A program made the translations under genes and the position numbers. A DNA stretch of 64,000 nt from Terfezia claveryi (Eukaryota > Ascomycota > Pezizomycetes > Pezizales > Pezizaceae), in NCBI GenBank assembly GCA_015179025.1, contig WHUX01000262.1:1-64000 (forward strand), read 5' to 3'. Below are positions 1-11,612 of the stretch, in pieces. The notes below the pieces were generated by a model. That model was not told the origin of the DNA. It made no database searches and saw only the letters and a program-made list of their open reading frames with translations. Every line of letters starts with the position of its first letter. Positions within the stretch are counted from its first letter, which is position 1.

Positions 1-597
1 ACAAACCCCAAGCAAGCTTACATGCCCCCGAACAAGCTCAAAGGTCAAAATCGCCTTCTGAACTCAAAGCTCAAAGACCTCGATCGAGCTTGTAAGCTTA
101 ATGATCCCTACCTTGAGTAAAGACTCAAGCTAGTTCTCTGAGAACTAAAGACCCAAATAAGTGCTACAAGCGCTAAAGACCTGAATAAGTACCTCAAGCA
201 TGCAAATAACTATGACCCTCCCTATTATACTGGCAAGTCGAGTTGAATAGCTGGGAAAGCATGCATTGTATCTTTTCCTATGTTATTAGCTTTTTCCCAT
301 AAGGTTTTGCCATACAGAGGTTTTTAATAGTAACAGCATGTGGGAATACCCCCCCCTATAAAATTACTTTAGATCTCCCAATCCTTCAGATTTTCAGGAT
401 CTATGATCTATATATATGTTTTACCTTATGTTTGAGATACCCCAAATCAGTTGATCCATATATTACGAAAAGCAGATCAGTGGTGAGTCACCTGAAAATT
501 GAAGCCACCTAGTCTGATGTTTAAGCACTAGCATGATGCCACTATGTTTGAGAGAATACCTCTATCCTTTTGAACCTCCCTACAGGCCAATGTACAA
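1..597. repeat. Dispersed repeat R1, copy A (AT-shifted)
   Basis: This block aligns by eye with 23430-23848. Shared landmarks include CTGGCAAGTCG, AAGCATGCATT, CAGTTGATCCAT and TATGTTTGAGAGAATACC. Where the copies differ, copy A mostly has A or T against G or C in copy B, the direction expected of RIP. The left end lies outside the window. It may be an LTR or untranslated part of a retroelement; no coding potential is seen. Confidence 0.6.
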
Positions 598-637
598 GAC
601 TATTTAGGCACTGTTGTTGAACCACCATGTCCAATGT

Positions 638-1030
638 TGTTAGACCACCATATCCAATATTGTCGGACCACCGTGTCCAATATTATTGGGGCCAGCCCTA
701 ATATCTATACCTTCAAACATGAGTATGGGGATCAGAGGGTTGGTAAAGATGGTTAGTTAGGACACCCTCTAGCAGAGGGAAAGTACTATTAGGGCTGAGA
801 TTATACAAACCGGGATGGTACTACCTAACGGTGGGTAGTCTGAAGGCAACTCTGCTTTCTTATATATATACATACTTCTTATATCTAGCTATTGCTCTCT
901 AAGACTCAAGCAAAGTCTTGTATTGCTATGTTACTTTGAATAAAGCTATTATACTTCATACATTGTGCACTCAGGTAGGCCCCAGCAAGTGATTATACCT
1001 TCATGCACTCTATATATCAATATTCTAACA
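638..1030 (+). mobile_element. LTR-like sequence with TGTTAG...CTAACA ends
   Basis: The 393-bp segment begins TGTTAG and ends CTAACA, a perfect 6-bp terminal inverted repeat of the TG...CA type used by LTR retrotransposons. It holds a TATA-like run at 861-872 and an AATAAAG at 939-945, as expected of an LTR promoter and poly(A) signal. Its left edge overlaps three degenerate tandem units of about 28 bp built on ACCACCATGTCCAAT (611-690). No target duplication is visible. A solo copia-type LTR is the likeliest reading; orientation is inferred from the TATA and AATAAA order. Confidence 0.5.
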
Positions 1031-1239
1031 GATATCACTGTAATTGCTAGCTCACCCCTAACAGTTTGAAAAACTTAAGGAACTTATGAATTCCCCATAT
1101 GTTTTAAAACTCTGAAATAATAAGTCTACTAAACCCAAATATTTAGTCTCTGATACTAGTGAAATAGGACTAGAATTATAGATAGGTTAAGGATTGTTGA
1201 TATACATCAGACCATTATGCTTCCACTATAGAATATTTA

Positions 1240-1530
1240 ATCTAGTACAACTCAATTATTCTACCTTTTAGTAATTATTGACTTATTAAAATCTTTTGAA
1301 ATACATTTAAGAGGTTACAAGTTTACTATCCTTACTAATTACAAACTATTAGTAACCTTACATACTCAAATGCTTACAAGTTAGAAATTAAGATGATAGA
1401 AAGATTATTTAAGGGAATTTGATATTGACATATAGTATACTATTAGAGAGAAAAATTTGATAGCAAATACTCTATTAAGGAAGCATAAATACTTAGATAT
1501 TTCCACTATCGAGGATGATTATATTTCTAA
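1240..1530 (+). pseudogene. Ty3/gypsy RNase H relic
   Basis: Reading through stops, the frame gives FEIHLRGYKFTILTNYKLL, matching the gypsy RNase H segment around the TDHKPL motif. It continues to EFDIDI...IREKNLIANTLLRK, matching the domain end (GK.N..ADALSR). The RNase H would remove the RNA template strand during reverse transcription. The aspartate of TDHK is replaced by N and several stops intervene, so it is dead. Confidence 0.65.
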
Positions 1531-2539
1531 CAGTATTGATTCTCCTAACCATACCGGCAACCACAACATCTCTAGTAACACTTTAAAAGCTTTTCATTTA
1601 CTAGAAACCTCCACTCAGAACAATATGGTTTCTCACAAAGCTATTGATTTCAAGTATGTCAACTGCAACTTCAACAAATGTCGTAGAAGAGCCAAAGAAC
1701 TTAGACACTATATCTTTTATCTATAGTTTAAGAGTATCTAGAATGAAGAAAGTGAATATGATATAATAAAGGAAGAAGAGTCCTCAAACAATGAGACTCT
1801 ATCCAATATACTAGAAGAAGTTTTTAGTGGGTATAATTGTATACCTAATATAAATAAGAACAAACCTTTAACAGTTCTTGGACTGAGATATAGGCCTCCA
1901 TCTTATGAAAATACTTAACAAAATACCCTAACTTTTAAAGAAGTGCAGAAAATTACTATTGACCTTTCTTATAGCAATTAGCAACAATACAAAAGAATGC
2001 ATTAGTTCTTTTGTTGAGATTTCTACTTTCTAACTTATAGCAGCTCCCACGCTATGAAAAACAGCATGTTCACTATTGAAACATATGCAATTTGCAACTA
2101 CTATGGACATGGCAGTTAAAACTATGACCTTTTAGCCACAGTTTTTAAGAAGGAGAAGGAATTCCTTATTAATTGCATTGTATTTCTCGTATCTGCAAAT
2201 GAGTCTTAAAAAAAAATAGCACTAGTACAACAAACACTAGCATATCTACCTCCACAAGCTCTCAGCCTCAAAGAAGCTATCCATAAAATCAAGAAATGGG
2301 CTAAGAGATAGAATACTAACTAGCTGACACACCCCTGTCTCCAACCCAGTATTCAGTTCAGAAACCCTACCAAACAAAAAAGTACCTGATAAATAGAACA
2401 AGAGATTATGGATACTCTTGTTGCCCCTTAACAACCATGGAATGCACCTCAACAACTAGCTATAACCTCTAGCAGCAGCAATGCATTTCCAATCAATACT
2501 ACTATCATTACCACTTATTTTGAAAAGTGAGTAGCTATT

Positions 2540-3770
2540 AATGAAGAGTCAGCACACTCCTTCATTCAAGACACTAAGACCTACAGATAGCATTGTGATT
2601 TCTGTAAGTTCTCAAGACATAATCCTTCTATTGGTAAGGAGAAGAAACCTACCATCAATAACTTTAATCAAAGGATTGAACTGACCCTCAACAAGCTCAT
2701 TGAAGAGAAATACATCAGCAACAGATATATAGATGACAAGGACTACTTCATTACATATTAGCTAGATTAAGATACAGGTATAAAAGCTGTATATCAATTA
2801 TGTAGGAGAGTATGTCCTATTTGGAAGAACTACTATAATACCTTTGTGAACCATAAGGATCATAGGAGAAAAGATGGATTTTTGTATATCAAGAACCGAC
2901 AAGGATAATAGAGATTAGTATTGCCCTTTATCTTGAATATTGAAGGTAAGAACTATCTCAAATTAGTTAATAATGATATATATGAAGCAACCTTTCATAG
3001 TAGTATTGAAAAAACATTAAAATATCTTACTGACTAATATAATTGCTAGTCCTTTGAAGAACCAACTAAAGACTATATCAGAAGTTGTAATACTTGTCAA
3101 TAGACAAAGTATTCCAACAAGGTGCCACTTGGACTTGTAACCCCATTACATGTACTAAGTAGGCTATGGACAGACATATCCATAGATTTTCTTAAGTTAG
3201 CACCTGTGTTTACTAAGTGTTCAATTTTGTACCTGAATATTCCTGTTGAAGAAGATTATATAGTTTGTATTTTATGACTTTGAACAATTGTTGATAGACA
3301 ATTAGAATTCAAGTTTCTTATTCTTGTTACAGATAATTTTGTAGCAGAAAAATATACTGCTACTTTTAATACTTATGTAGTTCTGACTATAGAATACCCT
3401 TTTTATATTGTTTTTGACTACGATACTCTTTTTATAACAACGCATTTTTAAGATTGGGCTAGGAATAAAGGAATCAGGTTGGAACTGTCCACTGTATATT
3501 ATCCACATGCAGATAGATAATTGAAAATTATGAACAAAGAAATTCTGGAAGTAGCAAGAGCCTGTAAAATCCATGGATTTGATTAGCTACAGAAACTATT
3601 AGAGATACAGCTAAAACTTAACTCTAGGTATAATGCTACTAGATAGAATAGCCTCTTTTTTATACTATATGAATTTAATATACATCTTGGCATATCGATA
3701 CTTCTATACCCTATTAATGTATATATACTAGCAAACAAACATTATAAGGTAATATCTAAAAACCTATATA
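2540..3770 (+). pseudogene. Ty3/gypsy integrase relic
   Basis: The degraded frame keeps the zinc-binding region (an H-containing stretch near ATFHSSIEKTLKYL and the CNTC pair at about 3090-3105). It also keeps the first catalytic aspartate context WTDISIDFLKL (about 3175-3205). Further on is the region equivalent to the second aspartate, then LSTVYYPHADR followed by a glutamate (about 3490-3545), the usual St.YHPQTDGQ.E end of the DDE core. Integrase inserts the cDNA into the chromosome. TAG codons replace Q in several positions and the second aspartate region is eroded. The part before 2960 is only weakly assigned. Confidence 0.65.
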
Positions 3771-4084
3771 ACTTCAAGAAGACTCAAGTATCTTAAGCCA
3801 ATAAACAACTACCTAATATAGGTAAATTTTGAGTCAGACAATATGTTATGCTTTCCTCAGAAAATATCAACTTATCAAATATTTTACCTAAATACAAACC
3901 AAAATAGCTAGGCCTATTTTCTATTATTTCTAGTAATTGGAAATGCAATAACTATGGCCTAGACCTATCCAGTTAACCTAACCTTCATCTTATATATAAT
4001 ACTTTTCCTATCAGCAAACTCAAACCCTATTATAAAAATGATCTTACCTAGTTCTTTTATAGACAATTTTAGGAACCAGGATCA

Positions 4085-4290
4085 ATTTAAGATGATTGTT
4101 ATGAAATTGAAAAGGTATTAGAATTCCAAACAGCTTCTTGAACTAGAGAAAGACAATATAAGGTCAGATAGCTAGGATACTCTCCTAAACATGATTTTTG
4201 GGTAAATGCCAAGGATATTACTATTAAAATTCTCTAAAACTTCTTGACAACTAGAAGTATGGAAGATATATTCAAGAGATATTGAATAAC
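4085..4290 (+). pseudogene. Chromodomain relic at integrase C-terminus
   Basis: The frame reads YEIEKVLEFQTAS, stop, TRERQYKVR, stop, LGYSPKHDFW. This matches the chromodomain pattern [YW].[VI]E.[IV]L..R...G...YLVKW.GY....TW. Chromodomains at this position target chromoviruses to heterochromatin. One aromatic cage position (W of VKW) is now TAG. The 3' LTR follows about 200 bp later. Confidence 0.65.
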
Positions 4291-4493
4291 TAGAGGAAAA
4301 TAAGGACCACAAACTAGAGATGAGATCCAAGCTCTTATCCAATAAGAATATAATAGAATCATGAGTCAAGGAAATATGAAGGATATTTATATTAATACTA
4401 ATATATTAACAATACATCAAATTTTAGGATGTATAGAAACCAATACTGTAGAGTGAAAGAAGTAAGGATAGGAAATCCTTCTATATAGGAAAG

Positions 4494-5116
4494 TGTAATT
4501 GAGAACATTATTTTATTGCTTATATCATTGATTATATACTTTTGTATTTCCTATATTTCTACTATATTATATAACTAAGTCTCTTAGTTGAAGAACTAGC
4601 CTTCTACTACTTCCTATTGCTTTATAAGCATTTATATCATACAGAATTTACTATGGGAAATTTCATAGAACTTGCCATATAAGCATATCCTCATTATGGC
4701 TGCATAACTCTTGTTTAAGGCTACTATGGCCACATGACCTCCTTTGTACAGCACACTACCTTCTGTCATACCACCCTTTATTATATTTATTTCTTTAGTT
4801 ATTAGAACTCAGAGGAGTATAAATAGGCCACTGGATTCCCTCTGGAATCCAGAATATGAAGCAACCAAGCATACAGCAGAAAGCAAGCTGATATACAGAT
4901 TAAATCAAGATCATATAGCTTAGATAGTACAAATCATATAAGATAGATTACACTAGTTAATTACTGTTCCCTCTGGGAATGTCTTACATAATAATCTTCC
5001 TACCCTTCTGAGGTTTTGCTTTAGCAGAACTAAAATATACAAATACTTATCTATGCCTACGGATATAGGTTGTATAAGTGGTATCGAATGAATACTATCT
5101 AGTACCATTTATGATA
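4494..5116 (+). mobile_element. 3' LTR of the left-edge chromovirus
   Basis: The block starts TGTAAT and aligns over its length with 61169-61888. Shared landmarks include GGAGTATAAATAGGCC, CTGTTCCCTCTGGGAA and GTATCGAATGAATACT. TATAAATA lies at 4818-4825. A purine-rich stretch (GAAAGAAGTAAGGATAGGAAA) precedes it and may be the polypurine tract. It is about 97 bp shorter than the right-hand copy, because that copy has extra tandem units inside. The end is degraded (ATGATA against ATTACA). Confidence 0.75.
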
Positions 5117-5880
5117 GTAATAATAACCTATTACCTACAATAGCAAGTGATGATAAAGATACAAATGATAATAACCTATCACCTACGATTATAAGTGATA
5201 ACAAAGACAGCTAAATATATAGTTGTAATAGTAATAAATCTACTATAGTAGATAGTAAAATGTGAAGTAGATAATAGAACTAGGAGCATAATAATACAAG
5301 TAAGAATAAGATAAATTAAAAACTTACTTAATTATCAATAAAGCTTAACTCAAAAGCAGTATATATATATATATAGAATTTTAGGGTAAATTACAAGCTT
5401 AGACATGTTTTAATGGACTAATAAAAATTAAGGAAATACATAATAACTGACAACTAAGTAGCAACTAGAGTATGACTCAATTTGTATAGTAATCTAACAT
5501 ATACAAATAATTAATAATAATGATTATATTTATTCAAATATAAGATAATTAAATATATAATTGTATAACTCTTGTATTCAGCCAAAGAGTAGTAGCTTCA
5601 GTAACATTAGTATTTTGGTAGTTCATAGCATTAGTAGTTACTATTGGTAGCTATTATTTTGCTAGATATTAGATATACTAGATATGTATTCTAATATATA
5701 TGTATCTTATACTTAATTAGGAGAATATATAAAATACTTGTTCTAGATAACCTATTACTTACTCTTACTTAGTAACTATATATTTTATTCTCTAATCTAA
5801 CTCAATTTCCTTTTTAAAAAAACCTTTATATAAATCTTATATCGATTTTGTTTTTTCTTCAATGATATTTCTTTTTATAT
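5117..5880. other. AT-rich stretch without recognisable genes
   Basis: Short direct repeats built on ATAATAACCTATTACCTAC occur at about 5120-5200. The segment 5272-5345 (starting TAATAGAACTA) is an AT-shifted relative of 15312-15390 and shares CTTAATTATC. Nothing else is recognisable. Confidence 0.4.
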
Positions 5881-6001
5881 TCTCTTATAATATTCCTTTT
5901 TCTGCTACTAATAAAGGTTTGTTAGGTAGGTAGATAGGTATATAGATACATATGCATGCATTTGTGAGAGAAAGAGAAAAAGAGAGAGGAAGAGAGTGTA
6001 T

Positions 6002-6006
6002 GTAAG
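6002..6006. other. Target-site duplication GTAAG (left)
   Basis: The five bases GTAAG directly before the LTR at 6007 are repeated directly after the other LTR at 12115-12119. This marks a single insertion of a complete LTR element. Confidence 0.85.
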
Positions 6007-6508
6007 TATAACGAGGGCTCCGGGGACAAGGCGACCAAGGGGTACGCCGGGGCGAGGACAGGGACGATGTAACACACATGTAGGAATGCTGCCTGTGTGA
6101 TCAGGGGAAAGGCTAGGGGCAAGGGCAAGAGGCAAGAGGGGCAGAGGGCAAGGAGTACGAGACATGCGGAGGCAGTTGCCGCGTGTGTCAGAGGGGGGGG
6201 CAGCTGTGCTGCAGAGTTATTCACGGGACAAGGCAAGACGAGGGGGTGTACAAGGGAGGTACACCTTCGCGGAGAGACAAGGTCCTATATTAGGTATACA
6301 AGACGTTGGATGGGGATCCAACGAGAGGGCAGAGAGAGCAAGCTATATATACAGGCTTCCTTCCTGGCCAAGGCTACCGGAAGGAATAAGGTTCCCGAGA
6401 CCCCTTATCTCGGGAACAGAGATAACAACGATATCAATCAACAATAACGAGAGTCGGACGGAATCCCGTCCGACTCTCAAACCTGGCTAGTAAAGGACGG
6501 TTGTGACA
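6007..6508 (-). mobile_element. 3' LTR of gypsy A
   Basis: On the minus strand it runs from TGTCACAACCG (6508) to CGTTATA (6007); the end has lost the TG...CA match by one transition. A TATATATA motif lies within the segment aligned to the other LTR's TATA box. Open frames on either strand here are products of the GC-rich LTR and not genes. Confidence 0.88.
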
Positions 6509-6524
6509 CTATTCCCCCTTTAGG
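6509..6524 (-). other. Polypurine tract of gypsy A
   Basis: On the minus strand this reads CCTAAAGGGGGAATAG and abuts the 3' LTR start. It is the expected primer site for plus-strand cDNA synthesis. Confidence 0.7.
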
Positions 6525-6668
6525 CTCGGAGCTCCAGCGACTAGGAGGCCTGGGCATGATAACTGGCAAAATCAACAAAGGAAACAACAACAACAACAAG
6601 GTAAGGACAAAAACCCCAACTCCGAACAACAAGAATATAGACAACAACAAGAATGCAAAGTCACGACC

Positions 6669-7424
6669 TTAGTCGACTGGGCGAGGCTTCCTGAGATATC
6701 GTTGGTGGAACAGGGTAACCAAATCCTGCGCATTCTCCAAGTCCTCTGCGGGTTGCCAAGTGGCCTCCTCGTCCCCTAACCACTTGACCTTATACTGAAC
6801 TTGTCCATAGTGTTTCCTTGAGTCCAGTACCTCCTCAACCTCCCACTCCTCTTCACCTACGATCACTACTGGAGGAGGTGGGGGGTGCTTTTGCCCGGGA
6901 AGGGAATCGTCGGCGGCTGGCTCGATCTCCGAGACATGAACGACTGGATGCCACTTGATATCCTTGGGAAATCTCAGCCGGTAAGCATGAGTGCCCACAG
7001 CTGCTAACACCTCATAGGGGCCTAGGAACTTGTGATCCAACTTACGAGAGGGTCGTTCTGTCCAGAAGTGTCTGCTAGAGAGCCATACCTTGTCTCCTGG
7101 TTGGTATTTGGGGCCCGGTAACCTAGACCCGTTGGCGTATTCTGCTTGCCTGACCTGAGCATAACCCAACTCAGTCTTCAGGGTAGAGTGGAGTTCAGAA
7201 ATCTGCGTGGCGAACTCCTTGGCTGGGGCATTCTCCCTGGCCTTGCGCAGAGGTGCTAGGGAGTCTACGAACCGAGGGTGCCAGCCATAATTGGCTAGGA
7301 ATGGGGACGTTTTCAGCAACTCGGAGAACTGGTTGTTGGCGGCAAATTCGCAGTTGCTAGCAACGAAACCCAGTTGTTTGCTGGTAGCTGATGAAGGCCC
7401 ACAGATACTGTTCCATAATCGCAT
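6669..7424 (-). pseudogene. Integrase C-terminus with chromodomain (gypsy A)
   Basis: The 251-residue open stretch begins after a frameshift inside the integrase core. It contains the GPY/F-like module (PGDKVWLSSRH, KLDHKFLGPYEVL, then LRFPKDIKWHPVVHVSEIEP) and ends in a chromodomain: WEVEEVLDSRKHYGQVQYKV, KWLGDEEATWQPAEDL. These parts position the cDNA during integration and bias it to methyl-lysine chromatin. The aromatic cage residues (W, Y, W) are kept. The stop at 6669 is natural; the polypurine tract follows about 150 bp on. Confidence 0.88.
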
Positions 7425-7862
7425 TCATCCTTTCCAATTGGCCATCCGTCTGGGGGTGGTAAGCTGTTGACGACGAACTTTGATCCCCAGAAGTTCACAG
7501 AAGGCTTGCCAGAATTCTGAGGTAAACTGAGGGCCACGGTCAGACACGATCGATTCAGGGAGGCCATGGTATCGGAATACATTATTGAAGTAGAGGTTGG
7601 CTAATTCCGGAGCGGAGCAGGTATCCCGGCAGGGTATAACATGCCTCATCTTCGTCAACCGATCCACCACCATCAGGATGGCATTGAATCCCGAGTCCTT
7701 CGGCAACCCAGTTACAAAGTCCATGGTCAGGTGTTGCCAGGGCCGATTCGGGATCTCCAGGGGCTTCAAGGTTCCGTAGGGGCATGACGAGTGGGTTTTG
7801 CATGCTTGCAGATATGGCAGTTCCATATGTACTGTTCTACCTCCTTTCGCTGGTCGATCCAT
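7425..7862 (-). pseudogene. Integrase core (gypsy A)
   Basis: This frame carries the catalytic core: TMDFVTGLP with the first aspartate and SIVSDRGPQFTSEFW with the second. A one-base shift near 7478 then moves the [17 protein letters not shown] segment with the catalytic glutamate into the next frame. The shift separates the active-site residues, so no active enzyme can be made. Upstream, 7863-8040 holds the zinc-binding part in broken frames. Confidence 0.85.
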
Positions 7863-8145
7863 GTGTATTATCTAGCTAGTAGTTCTAACGTCTTAGCCAC
7901 TCTAGGGTGACCTGCAGCCAGGGTATCATGGTGTTCCTTGATCAGCTGCATCCGTAGCTCCCCTTCAGGTATATAGAGCCGATCTAGGTGGTATAGGAGG
8001 CCGTCCTGAGTGGTGCACTGGCTAGGGAAATCTTGGTATGACGGCGCTGTCCAGACTCCACTGCGGTAATTATATCCTTAACCAGGTCGTCCTCCGTATA
8101 TGCCCATCATATCCGCAGAAGGAGATCTGCTCCGGGGTTCGTTCA

Positions 8146-8245
8146 GCTTCAGCATCAGCATCACATCAGCATCAGCATCAGCATCAGCATCAGCATCAAC
8201 ATCAGCATCAGCCTCAGCTTCCACATCAGCCTCAGCCTCAGCTTC
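8146..8245 (-). repeat. In-frame Ala-Asp/Glu microsatellite in gypsy A pol
   Basis: On the plus strand ATCAGC units are repeated about 13-15 times with variants (CCTCAGC, CTTCAGC). In the minus-strand pol frame this gives an alternating Ala-Glu then Ala-Asp run between RNase H and integrase. The frame stays open on both sides for some distance. The plus-strand Gln-His frame is only the mirror of this repeat. Confidence 0.75.
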
Positions 8246-8299
8246 AGCTTCCGCAAGGGTATTGGCCGCCAGGTCGAGATTTTCGGGTTTCAGTACCAC

Positions 8300-9603
8300 C
8301 TGATTCTGGTACTTCAGCCTTTCATCCCCCCCTTTAGGGAGATCTCCTGATCTCTGGTCAGTGCATCCGGCTTACCCCCAGCCTTTCCCGGCCGATACCT
8401 TATCTTGAAGTTAAACCGAGAGAGGAATTCCACCACCTAGCCTGTCGGCGATTTAGCAATTTGGTGGTTGTGAAGTACTCTAGGTTCTTATGGTCAGAGA
8501 GGACCTCGATAACCCCCTTTGCCGATTCCAGGTGTGGTCTCCATTCCTCGAATGCTCGCATAATGGCCATTAACTCCTTATCATAGATTTCGTAATTACA
8601 CTCCGCCAGGGAGTACTTTTTGGAGAAATAGGCTACTGGGTGGAGGACTCCATCGACATACTGGGACAGGATTCTAGCGGAGACATAGTCGGAGGCGTCC
8701 GTTTCTACGATACACTCACTATCAGGGTCAAAATGGGCCAGGATTGGGGCTGAGCAGAAGGCTTCCTTGAGGTTCTGGAAGGCGGATTGGGCTTCTGGAT
8801 TCCAGTGAAGGCCCTTTTTGTCAGGTGTGAGCCAGCTTCTACCTTCATTTTCGTCAAGGCCGTCAGGGGTGCCACGATTCTTGAGTATCCCAGGATAAAT
8901 CGGCGGTAGAAGTTGGCAAATCCTAGGAAGGCCTGCACATCCTTCAAATTAGCTGGGGTTTCCCACTCTTGGATTGCAGCAACTTTGGCGGGGTCCATCC
9001 TAATACCTTCCGTGGTTATGATCAAGCCCAGGTACTTCACCTCTTGGACGTGGAATTCGCATTTTTCAGGCTTAAGGTACAGCCCAGCCTGCTCTAGCTT
9101 CTCCAGCACTTGTCGGACGTGGATCTTGTGTTCCGCTAGGGTATCTGTGTAGATGAGGATATCATCCAGGTAGGCGGTGCAGAATACATCCAGAAAGTCC
9201 CGCAGAGTGTCATTGATAAAGTACTGAAAGGAGGCGGGGGCGTTGGTTAAGCCAAAAGCATCACATTATACTCAAAATGGCCATATCGCGTCCGGAAGGC
9301 AGTTTTCCACTCCTCCCCCTCAGCAATTCGTACCAAGTTGTATGCCCCTCTCAGATCCAATTTGGTGAACCATTTTGCCTTGGAAAGCCTGGCTAACGTC
9401 TCCTGGATCAGGGGTAAGGGGTATCTGTTCTTGACCGTTATCTCATTCAGGCCACGATAATCAACACACAACCGAAGAGAGCCGTCCGACTTCTTCACGA
9501 ACAGCACCGGGGCACCCACTGGGGAGGAGCTGTGGTGAATGAAGCTTTTGTTGAGGTTTTCCTCCAGATACTTTTTTAGAGCTTCCAGTTCCATCCGGGA
9601 CAT
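8300..9603 (-). pseudogene. Reverse transcriptase and RNase H (gypsy A)
   Basis: This covers the polymerase and RNase H that copy the element's RNA. Visible blocks are [36 protein letters not shown] with a catalytic aspartate, and the YLDD box at 9161-9172 (context AYLDDILIY). They are followed by [23 protein letters not shown], and the RNase H start TDASDYVS with [14 protein letters not shown] one-base deletion near 9260 breaks the frame in the MPFGL motif. Further breaks occur at about 8860 and 8450. All key aspartates remain visible across the frames. Confidence 0.9.
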
Positions 9604-10436
9604 CCCATAGAGAGGTCCATAAGGGGGGTCTTACCTTCTACCAGCGGGATTGTGTGGTCGTATGGTCGATGGGGGGCAAGCTTTTCCGCGGCTTTCTCAG
9701 AGAACAAGTCAATAAATTCGTGGTATTCACCCGGCACCATGGACTTCCATTCTTCCTTGGACCGCAGCTTATTGATTTCCAGGTTAACTTCGCAGATTGA
9801 TAGAGTATGGGCTTTCAGCTTGTGCCTTCTGGTAAGGTAAGCAAAGGCCCCTGCTCCAATGAAGTTGATATCGAGGGGTTTTAGTGGGGGGGTTTCTGCC
9901 ATCACCTGGCTAGGATCCTCTATCGGGGGTGGTAGGGCACATAATCCTTTAACAGCAGTCTGTGGGGCACCGCAGTGCTTCTTGCAATACCCGCTGTTAA
10001 AGTTCAAGGTGTAAGAGCCAAAGTTAACCGAAACATTATGCATTCGGAGCCAGAGGATCCCCAGGACAATGGGGTATTTGAGCTTGGTTACAAACATGGG
10101 GAGGCTTTCCGAATGGTCTCCAATGGCACTAGGTAGGCATGCGAGGTCGGTAATAGCCCCGGAAGAGATAGGTCGGCCATCAATGACATCAAGAAGGCGG
10201 GGGGTCTTTAGCTTGGCTGTTGGTATCGAATTTTTACTGACAAAGGTCTGATCAATGAAGGCTATTCCAGAAGCACCACAATCTATGAGAGCTGATGTTA
10301 CCACTATTTTACCATTGAATTTAACAGTTATTGGTACTACAAAATGCTCGCCAAACAAGCGAGATTCGTCAACAGACATAGATGTAGGAACAGAGAAAGA
10401 TGACAAAGACAAATGACCCAGGATAGGTCCCTTGCT
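9604..10436 (-). pseudogene. Aspartic protease and start of pol (gypsy A)
   Basis: The pol frame overlaps the end of gag in the -1 frame and codes a retropepsin-like protease: ALIDCGASGIAFID holds the active-site aspartate in a D-C-G-A-S variant of the usual D-[ST]-G-A. Downstream YPIVLGILWLRMHNVSVNF is the second conserved flap-proximal block, and FIDLFSEKAAEKLAPHRPYD leads into the polymerase. A frameshift near 9600 cuts it from the reverse transcriptase. Its counterpart in the other copy is at 60510-61160. Confidence 0.88.
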
Positions 10437-10447
10437 AGTGTCAGTGA

Positions 10448-11581
10448 CTATGCAAGGGACAGGGCTTTTCCCAACTCATCCACCTCTTCAATCCTGGATT
10501 CGGAGATGGCGTGGGCGGCCATCGAGCGGTTTTTGCGGAGGGGACATGCCGCGATAAAATGGTCCCCCTTTCCGCATGCAATACACAAACCCTGAGTGTG
10601 GCGACGGTCCCTTTCCTCCTGGGTAAGACGAGGTCTACCTGCTGACAGGTCCATGGGGGCAGCCCCACCCGCTACCAGGGAGGGGTGTGCAGGCTTGTTG
10701 ACTGGTGTGGGTTGTTGTTGTTAGGTGCATGCTGTCAGAAATGGTGTACGGGGAGTCGAGGTCGGGAGTGTCTTTTGGGGGGCTCTGAGTGCCACTGTCT
10801 GCTGTTCCACCCAGCTAGCTTGTTCAATAAATCCCTCCAGGGTCTTGGTCGGTGGGCAGTAAACCAGAGCCTTTTTCAGCTCGAAGGTAAGCCCGTCTTT
10901 GAACTGATCGAGCTTGGCTTCATCATTCCAATTGAGCTCTGCTGCTAGCCTGGAGAACTCAGTGACATAGGCTGACAGTTCATTGTGTTTTTGCTTGAGG
11001 TCTCGCAGGGCCCTGCTGGCGGTTCCTTTAGGATCCGGGTCTCCGAAGGCTCAGTCCAGGATTGCTATTAGTGCTGAGATGTCTACCAGATCAATCCCCG
11101 TGGCCTTGACGAAGGGCTGTACCTGGTCCATGGCCTTACCCTCCAGTAGGCCATAGACGTATGAGAGCTGGTAGTGGACGGTGGGGAACTTCGCCGAGTC
11201 CCCAGAGAGTTTTATCTGCACAGAGTTTTTCCATGCTCGTAGCTAGCCCCGGTCACCATTAAACTTGGGCGGGGTAGGTAGGTCTTATGTTTTCTAGTTT
11301 TTTGGACCATCGGTCAGGTCCAAAGCGCGAGTCAGTCTCCGGATGGTTATCCTGTCCCCTGCTGCATCTTCTCGGAGGAGGGTTATTTCATCTTCAGCTT
11401 CTCGGATTCGCTTTTCGGCTTTCTGAAGGTCCGCTCCTTATTGTTCGCCGATGGCATAAGTATCTGTGAATATCTCGATCACAGTTCGTCAGTATGCTGA
11501 TAGTTCTGTCGGGTCTGATGGGATCGGAGTCGCCCTCCAGGCTGCGAATCTATCGGTGGGTAGTGGAATGTTCGCGGACAT
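10448..11581 (-). pseudogene. gag (gypsy A)
   Basis: Gag forms the virus-like particle. The start is the ATG at 11581, 31 bp inside the 5' LTR. Its product begins MSANIPLP and matches the other copy (PIPS...ELNAY). The matrix/capsid region contains WRAWKNS-like and LDQFKDGLTFELKKAL blocks. The C-terminus has a CCHC zinc knuckle, CIACGKGDHFIAAC. Stops near 11480 and several shifts break the frame. GGGAAAA at 10472-10466 sits in zero frame as G GGA AAA shortly before the gag stop, where pol opens in -1. Confidence 0.85.
10466..10472 (-). promoter_or_regulatory. Slippery heptamer GGGAAAA at gag-pol overlap (gypsy A)
   Basis: The heptamer reads G GGA AAA in the gag frame, the X XXY YYZ form of a -1 frameshift site. 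After slipping, the -1 frame is open into the protease (VPCIVTDTSKGPILGHL). The same heptamer occurs at the same place in the related element at 60444-60450. Confidence 0.6.
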
Positions 11582-11612
11582 TGTACTGGTTGGTCTGAAA
11601 GATCCAATGTAG

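Larger units (their letters stand above)
1130..5116 (+). mobile_element. RIP-degraded Ty3/gypsy chromovirus (3' part)
   Basis: The recognisable order RNase H, integrase, chromodomain, 3' LTR on the plus strand defines a chromovirus. Frames are interrupted by many TAG, TAA and TGA codons at places where CAG, CAA, CGA or TGG would fit, and base composition is strongly AT-shifted. No gag, protease or polymerase domain is recognisable to the left. Its LTR family is the same as the LTR at 61169-61888, so the gag at 62719-64000 probably shows what this copy's missing 5' half looked like. Confidence 0.75.

Noticed and set aside
6097..6490. Open frames in LTR copies at 6.1-6.5 and 11.7-12.1 kb
   Set aside because: They lie in paired LTRs, overlap in several frames and follow GC-rich composition.
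8038..8337. Plus-strand Gln-His/Ala-Ser repeat frames
   Set aside because: They are antisense readings of the microsatellite inside gypsy A pol.
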